NCBI GenBank assembly: GCA_023427845.1
Contig: JAEYZX010000035.1
Span: forward strand, 1 to 9,929
DNA length: 9,929 bases
DNA from: Bacteroidota bacterium
Lineage (GTDB): Bacteria > Bacteroidota > Bacteroidia > Flavobacteriales > Flavobacteriaceae
Direction of reading: 5' to 3'
A program made the translations under genes and the position numbers. Shown here one piece after another: positions 6,798 to 9,929 of the stretch. The notes below the pieces were generated by a model that saw only the letters and a list, made by a program, of their open reading frames with translations, did not search any database and was not told the origin of the DNA. Each line of letters starts with the position of its first letter. Position 1 is the stretch's first letter.

Positions 6798-6870
6798 AAT
6801 TCCAAAAATGAAATTCCAAATTCCAAATCCGCCGCGGAGTTCACTTTGGAGTTTGGAATTTTTGAATTTT
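6797..6870. repeat. Long inverted repeat between mreB and mreC
   Basis: AAATTCCAAATTCCAAA (6811-6827) pairs with TTTGGAGTTTGGAATTT (6845-6861) at 16 of 17 positions around a 17-base GC-rich centre. The outer parts (AAAATTCCAAAAAT from 6797, TTGAATTTT to 6870) continue the symmetry less exactly. The left arm itself carries tandem ATTCCAAA units. There is no terminal T-tract after a GC-rich stem, so this is not a classical terminator. From memory, ATTCCAAATTCCAAA palindromes are common between genes in Flavobacterium genomes. The hairpin would sit in the mre mRNA and could lower downstream expression or mark a processing site; that role is inference. Confidence 0.75.
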
Positions 6871-6886
6871 AATATTTTCCCAAACG

Positions 6887-7711
6887 ATGCAGCAGATATT
6901 TAATTTCATCTTTAAAAACAGCCACAAGTTGCTGTTTTTGCTGCTTTTAGGAATTTCGTTGGCATTAACGATACAGGCACATTCCTTCCATAGAAGTAAG
7001 GTCATCAGTTCGGCGAATTTCTTGACGGGCGGCGTCTATGACCAACTTAACAATGTAAACGAATACTTCGGATTAAAAACCCAGAATGAGGTACTTGCAA
7101 TCGAGAACGCAAATCTGCGAAGCATGCTTTTCAACATTCAGGATACCAGCGCACTTCCGGAAATCGACACAATAAAAGGCATCCGTAAAACCAACATCAT
7201 CGTTGCCAAAGTCATCCATAATTCCTATAACGTTCACGAAAATTACCTTACGATAAAACCTGGCGCTGCTGAAGGAATCAAGCCCGACATGGGAGTGATG
7301 AACAGTCTGGGAATTGTTGGGATCGTAGATAAGGTTTCAAAGAACTACGCAACGGTGATCAGCATACTGAACACCAAATCACAGATAAATGCGAAGATCA
7401 AGAAGTCGAATCATTTTGGCTCTTTGACCTGGAATGGTAAAAGCACGGGATTTGTCCAGCTGATCGATGTACCGCGTCTTGCGGCGATACGAAAAGGCGA
7501 CACCGTAGTTACTGGCGGACAATCGGTTATCTTTCCGGAGAACATCAACATTGGCGTAATCGATAAAATTTTTACCGATGAGCACACCAACTATTACACA
7601 TTAGACATCAGGCTGTTCAATGACATGACCAATCTGGGCCATGTGTACGTGATCAAAAGCAAGGATAGGGAAGAAATTATTAACCTTGAAAAGCAATCTA
7701 AAGGTGAATAG
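6887..7711 (+). CDS. mreC: Rod shape-determining protein MreC
   Basis: Bitopic inner-membrane protein whose periplasmic part links the MreB filament to MreD and PBP2 and helps activate PBP2. The 274 residues show a short cytoplasmic N-terminus, a TM helix at about 12-30 (HKLLFLLLLGISLALTIQA), a probable coiled coil at about 50-85 with EVLAIENANLRSML, and the two-lobed beta domain (about 102-256) with GVMNSLGIVGIV (136-147) and KGDTVVTGGQSVIFPENINIGVI (203-225), both hallmark segments. A charged tail (KSKDREEIINLEKQSKGE) ends the protein. The ATG at 6887 directly precedes MQQIFNFIFKNSHK, a typical flavobacterial MreC start. The 3' end overlaps the start of mreD. Confidence 0.95.
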   Translation: MQQIFNFIFKNSHKLLFLLLLGISLALTIQAHSFHRSKVISSANFLTGGVYDQLNNVNEYFGLKTQNEVLAIENANLRSMLFNIQDTSALPEIDTIKGIRKTNIIVAKVIHNSYNVHENYLTIKPGAAEGIKPDMGVMNSLGIVGIVDKVSKNYATVISILNTKSQINAKIKKSNHFGSLTWNGKSTGFVQLIDVPRLAAIRKGDTVVTGGQSVIFPENINIGVIDKIFTDEHTNYYTLDIRLFNDMTNLGHVYVIKSKDREEIINLEKQSKGE

Positions 7712-8210
7712 TGCCGTAATCGTAAATATCATCAGATTTATTTTGCTGATTGCAGCGCAGGTGATTATTTTCAACAATATCAACTTCAACGGGTACATAA
7801 ATCCGTATCCGTACATATTGTTTATCATTTTATATCCGGTAAATGCGAACCGTTCGGGACTACTTGTTGCCAGTTTTTTCCTCGGAATCATCATGGACAT
7901 GTTTTCGAATTCAGGCGGGGTCCATGCTGCGGCGTGCATCGTACTCGCCTACTTTCGCCCCTATATTTTTAAATTCTCATTCGGATTGAGTTATGAATAT
8001 CAGACCGTGCGCCTTAACGATGTACTAACACCTGAACGATTTTCGTTTATTCTTATAGCTGTCGCAATCCACCATCTGACGTTGTTCGTACTCGAGATTT
8101 TCCGTTGGAATTTCTTATGGGATGTTGTGGTACGGACATTCTTCAGCACAATATTCTCGATAGTAATTTGCATCATCCTGATCTATTTATTTAAGCCGAA
8201 CAGAAGATGA
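7704..8210 (+). CDS. mreD: Rod shape-determining membrane protein MreD
   Basis: Integral inner-membrane component of the elongasome, partner of MreC and PBP2. From the GTG at 7704 it is 168 residues, with five or six hydrophobic segments at about 4-24, 35-46, 51-67, 72-88, 113-131 and 141-163. Family-like stretches are YPYILFIILYPV, SFFLGIIMDMFSNSGGVHAAA, and the closing IYLFKPNRR. No ATG is available at the 5' end. GTG at 7704 overlaps the mreC stop by 8 bp and gives MNSAVIVNIIRF, which resembles the MNS... starts I recall in Flavobacterium. TTG at 7686 would add six residues (MKSNLK) and is the alternative. The stop overlaps the mrdA ATG, so translation of mreC, mreD and mrdA is probably coupled. 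Product call is firm; the start is less certain. Confidence 0.88.
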   Translation: MNSAVIVNIIRFILLIAAQVIIFNNINFNGYINPYPYILFIILYPVNANRSGLLVASFFLGIIMDMFSNSGGVHAAACIVLAYFRPYIFKFSFGLSYEYQTVRLNDVLTPERFSFILIAVAIHHLTLFVLEIFRWNFLWDVVVRTFFSTIFSIVICIILIYLFKPNRR

Positions 8211-9929
8211 GAAAAATAATGCTTCCTGCACTCATAATTATCACGTCGGTACTGATAATTATGCGATTGTTTTATTTACAGGTCATCGACGAAACCCTCA
8301 AGCTAAAGTCGGATAACAACGCGATCAAAATTCAATACGATTATCCCGAACGCGGTTACATTTATGACCGAAACGGAAAATTGTTGGTCGCGAATCAACC
8401 CTCATACGACATTATGGTGATTCCGCGTGAGCTGAAAAACATCGACACCACCGAGTTCTGCGGCCTGCTCAACATCACAAAAGAAGATTTTATAAATAAA
8501 ATAACGAAAGCCACAGTTTATAGTCCGCGGCTTCCCTCTGTTTTCCTTCCGCAACTCAACAAGCGTGAATATGCTGCGTTTCAGGAGAAAGTCCGCAAGT
8601 TCGAAGGATTTTACATTCAAAAGCGATCACTCCGCGATTATCAGGTGTCGGTTGGCGCAAACGTATTCGGATTCATCACGCAGGTCAATGAGGCAATTAT
8701 AAAAGAAAATCCATACTACAACAGTGGCGATCTGATCGGAAAACAGGGAGTTGAGCAGAGCTATGAAAATGTGTTACGCGGAGTAAAAGGCGTGAAGTAC
8801 ATTCAGAAAGACAAATTCAACCGCGACATCGGGTCGTACAAGGATGGAAAATTTGACACGATTGCGGTTCAGGGCGAGGACATTCATTTGTCGCTTGATA
8901 TCGAACTGCAGAAATACGGCGAAGAGCTGATGATCAACAAGCGCGGCGGAATTGTCGCCATCGAACCCGCGTCTGGCGAAATCCTGGCATTGGTAACAGC
9001 TCCTTCGTACGATCCTGCAATATTGGTGGGCCGTGAACGATCGGCCAATTATACCAAGCTATACCGTGATTCAATCGCAAAACCTTTGTATGACCGCGGG
9101 TTGCTTGCAGAATACCCACCGGGCTCACCATTTAAAATTCTGACCGGTTTGATTGCACTTCAGGAAAATGTGATCAATACTGAAACGTCTTTTATGTGCC
9201 ACCATGGATTCAGTTATGCGCGTGGCCGCTTCATGAAATGCCACGATTCGGGAATTTCAAAACTGCACAACGGAATTTACAATTCGTGCAACACCTATTT
9301 TGCGAGCGTGTACATGAAAACGATAAACAAATACTTAAAACCCGCAACAGGCGTCGATGTCTGGAGCAACCATCTAAAAAGTTTCGGACTTGGCGAATTC
9401 ATGGGTTACGATCTTCCGACCGGCCGAAAAGGGCTGCGTCCAAGTTCCAAACTTTATAAACGCATCTATCCAAACGGTGGCTGGCGAAGCACTGCAATTG
9501 TCTCAAACGCGATTGGTCAGGGTGAAGTTTTGATGACTCCAATCCAGCTTGCGAACATGATGGCGGCAGTCGCAAACCGTGGACATTACTATACTCCGCA
9601 TATCATCAAAAAAATCGAAGGTCAGCCTATTGATAAAAAGTACACGACAAAGCATCAGACGACAATTGACCGCAAACATTTTGAACCCGTTATCGAAGGA
9701 TTGTTTGATGTTTACAATCTTGGCACCGCAAGAAGTCTTCGCGTTGAAGGAATTGAGATTTGCGGTAAAACCGGAACGGCCGAAAACTATACTAAAATCA
9801 ACGGCCAGCGCGTCAAACTTCAGGATCACTCGATATTTGTTGCCTTTGCACCCAAAGACAATCCGAAAATTGCAATCGCGGTATTTGTCGAAAACGGTTA
9901 TTGGGGCGCTCGATGGGCAGGGCCGATGG
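8207..9929 (+). CDS. mrdA: Penicillin-binding protein 2, peptidoglycan transpeptidase (3' end cut by the window)
   Basis: Class B PBP that cross-links peptidoglycan during cell elongation, working with RodA and MreBCD; anchored in the inner membrane with a periplasmic catalytic domain. The frame is open from the ATG at 8207, which overlaps the mreD stop (ATGA), to the window edge: 574 complete codons and no stop. Visible parts are a signal-anchor helix (about 5-20, in MRKIMLPALIIITSVLIIMRLFY), the pedestal with PERGYIYDRNG (47-57), and the transpeptidase domain from about 247 (GGIVAIEPASGEILALV). The active site is complete: SPFK with nucleophile Ser307 and Lys310, SCN (Ser360 to Asn362), and KTG (521-523). 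Family length is about 620, so roughly 45-50 C-terminal residues are missing. rodA is the expected next gene. Confidence 0.96.
   Translation, partial: MRKIMLPALIIITSVLIIMRLFYLQVIDETLKLKSDNNAIKIQYDYPERGYIYDRNGKLLVANQPSYDIMVIPRELKNIDTTEFCGLLNITKEDFINKITKATVYSPRLPSVFLPQLNKREYAAFQEKVRKFEGFYIQKRSLRDYQVSVGANVFGFITQVNEAIIKENPYYNSGDLIGKQGVEQSYENVLRGVKGVKYIQKDKFNRDIGSYKDGKFDTIAVQGEDIHLSLDIELQKYGEELMINKRGGIVAIEPASGEILALVTAPSYDPAILVGRERSANYTKLYRDSIAKPLYDRGLLAEYPPGSPFKILTGLIALQENVINTETSFMCHHGFSYARGRFMKCHDSGISKLHNGIYNSCNTYFASVYMKTINKYLKPATGVDVWSNHLKSFGLGEFMGYDLPTGRKGLRPSSKLYKRIYPNGGWRSTAIVSNAIGQGEVLMTPIQLANMMAAVANRGHYYTPHIIKKIEGQPIDKKYTTKHQTTIDRKHFEPVIEGLFDVYNLGTARSLRVEGIEICGKTGTAENYTKINGQRVKLQDHSIFVAFAPKDNPKIAIAVFVENGYWGARWAGPM

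Noticed and set aside
1..9929. tRNA, rRNA, riboswitch, CRISPR array, insertion sequence or prophage
   Set aside because: No cloverleaf, regular spacer-repeat pattern, transposase, integrase or phage-like gene was seen by eye on either strand.

Overview
The window is chromosomal core-genome DNA from a member of the Bacteroidota, most likely Flavobacterium or a close Flavobacteriaceae relative. The evidence is the combination of a BamA/TamA-like outer-membrane C-terminus ending in phenylalanine, -7 promoter boxes of the Bacteroidota type TAnnTTTG, no convincing Shine-Dalgarno sequences, an AccD of the flavobacterial zinc-less kind, and the order purH-mreB-mreC-mreD-mrdA. No mobile element, phage, CRISPR array or RNA gene was found.

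Layout. (1) 2-229: the last 75 codons of a surface-antigen family outer-membrane protein. (2) 275-2275: fbaA (class II fructose-bisphosphate aldolase) and accD (acetyl-CoA carboxylase carboxyltransferase beta subunit), same direction, 78 bp apart, closed by a clear intrinsic terminator at 2295-2324. (3) 2325-2610: non-coding, with a small palindromic repeat. (4) 2611-3861, minus strand: a MacB/FtsX-type ABC transporter permease without an ATPase gene beside it. (5) 3862-4186: divergent intergenic region with an inverted pair of AATTCGTG-type repeats and the purH promoter. (6) 4187-5713: purH. (7) 5769-9929: the rod-shape cluster mreB, mreC, mreD and mrdA (PBP2). mrdA runs off the window edge, and rodA is expected next.

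How the genes work together. fbaA serves glycolysis and gluconeogenesis, accD the first step of fatty-acid synthesis, and purH the last two steps of IMP synthesis. MreB, MreC, MreD and PBP2 form the elongasome that directs lateral peptidoglycan synthesis. mreC-mreD and mreD-mrdA overlap, which points to one transcript and coupled translation, whereas mreB is set apart from mreC by an 89 bp gap filled with a long inverted repeat.

I see no undescribed multi-gene system here. The points worth a second look are the loss of all four zinc-ribbon cysteines in AccD, four separate palindromic or inverted intergenic repeats (one inside the mre cluster), the non-ATG start of mreD, and the purH start, which its promoter fixes 21 codons inside the longest open frame.
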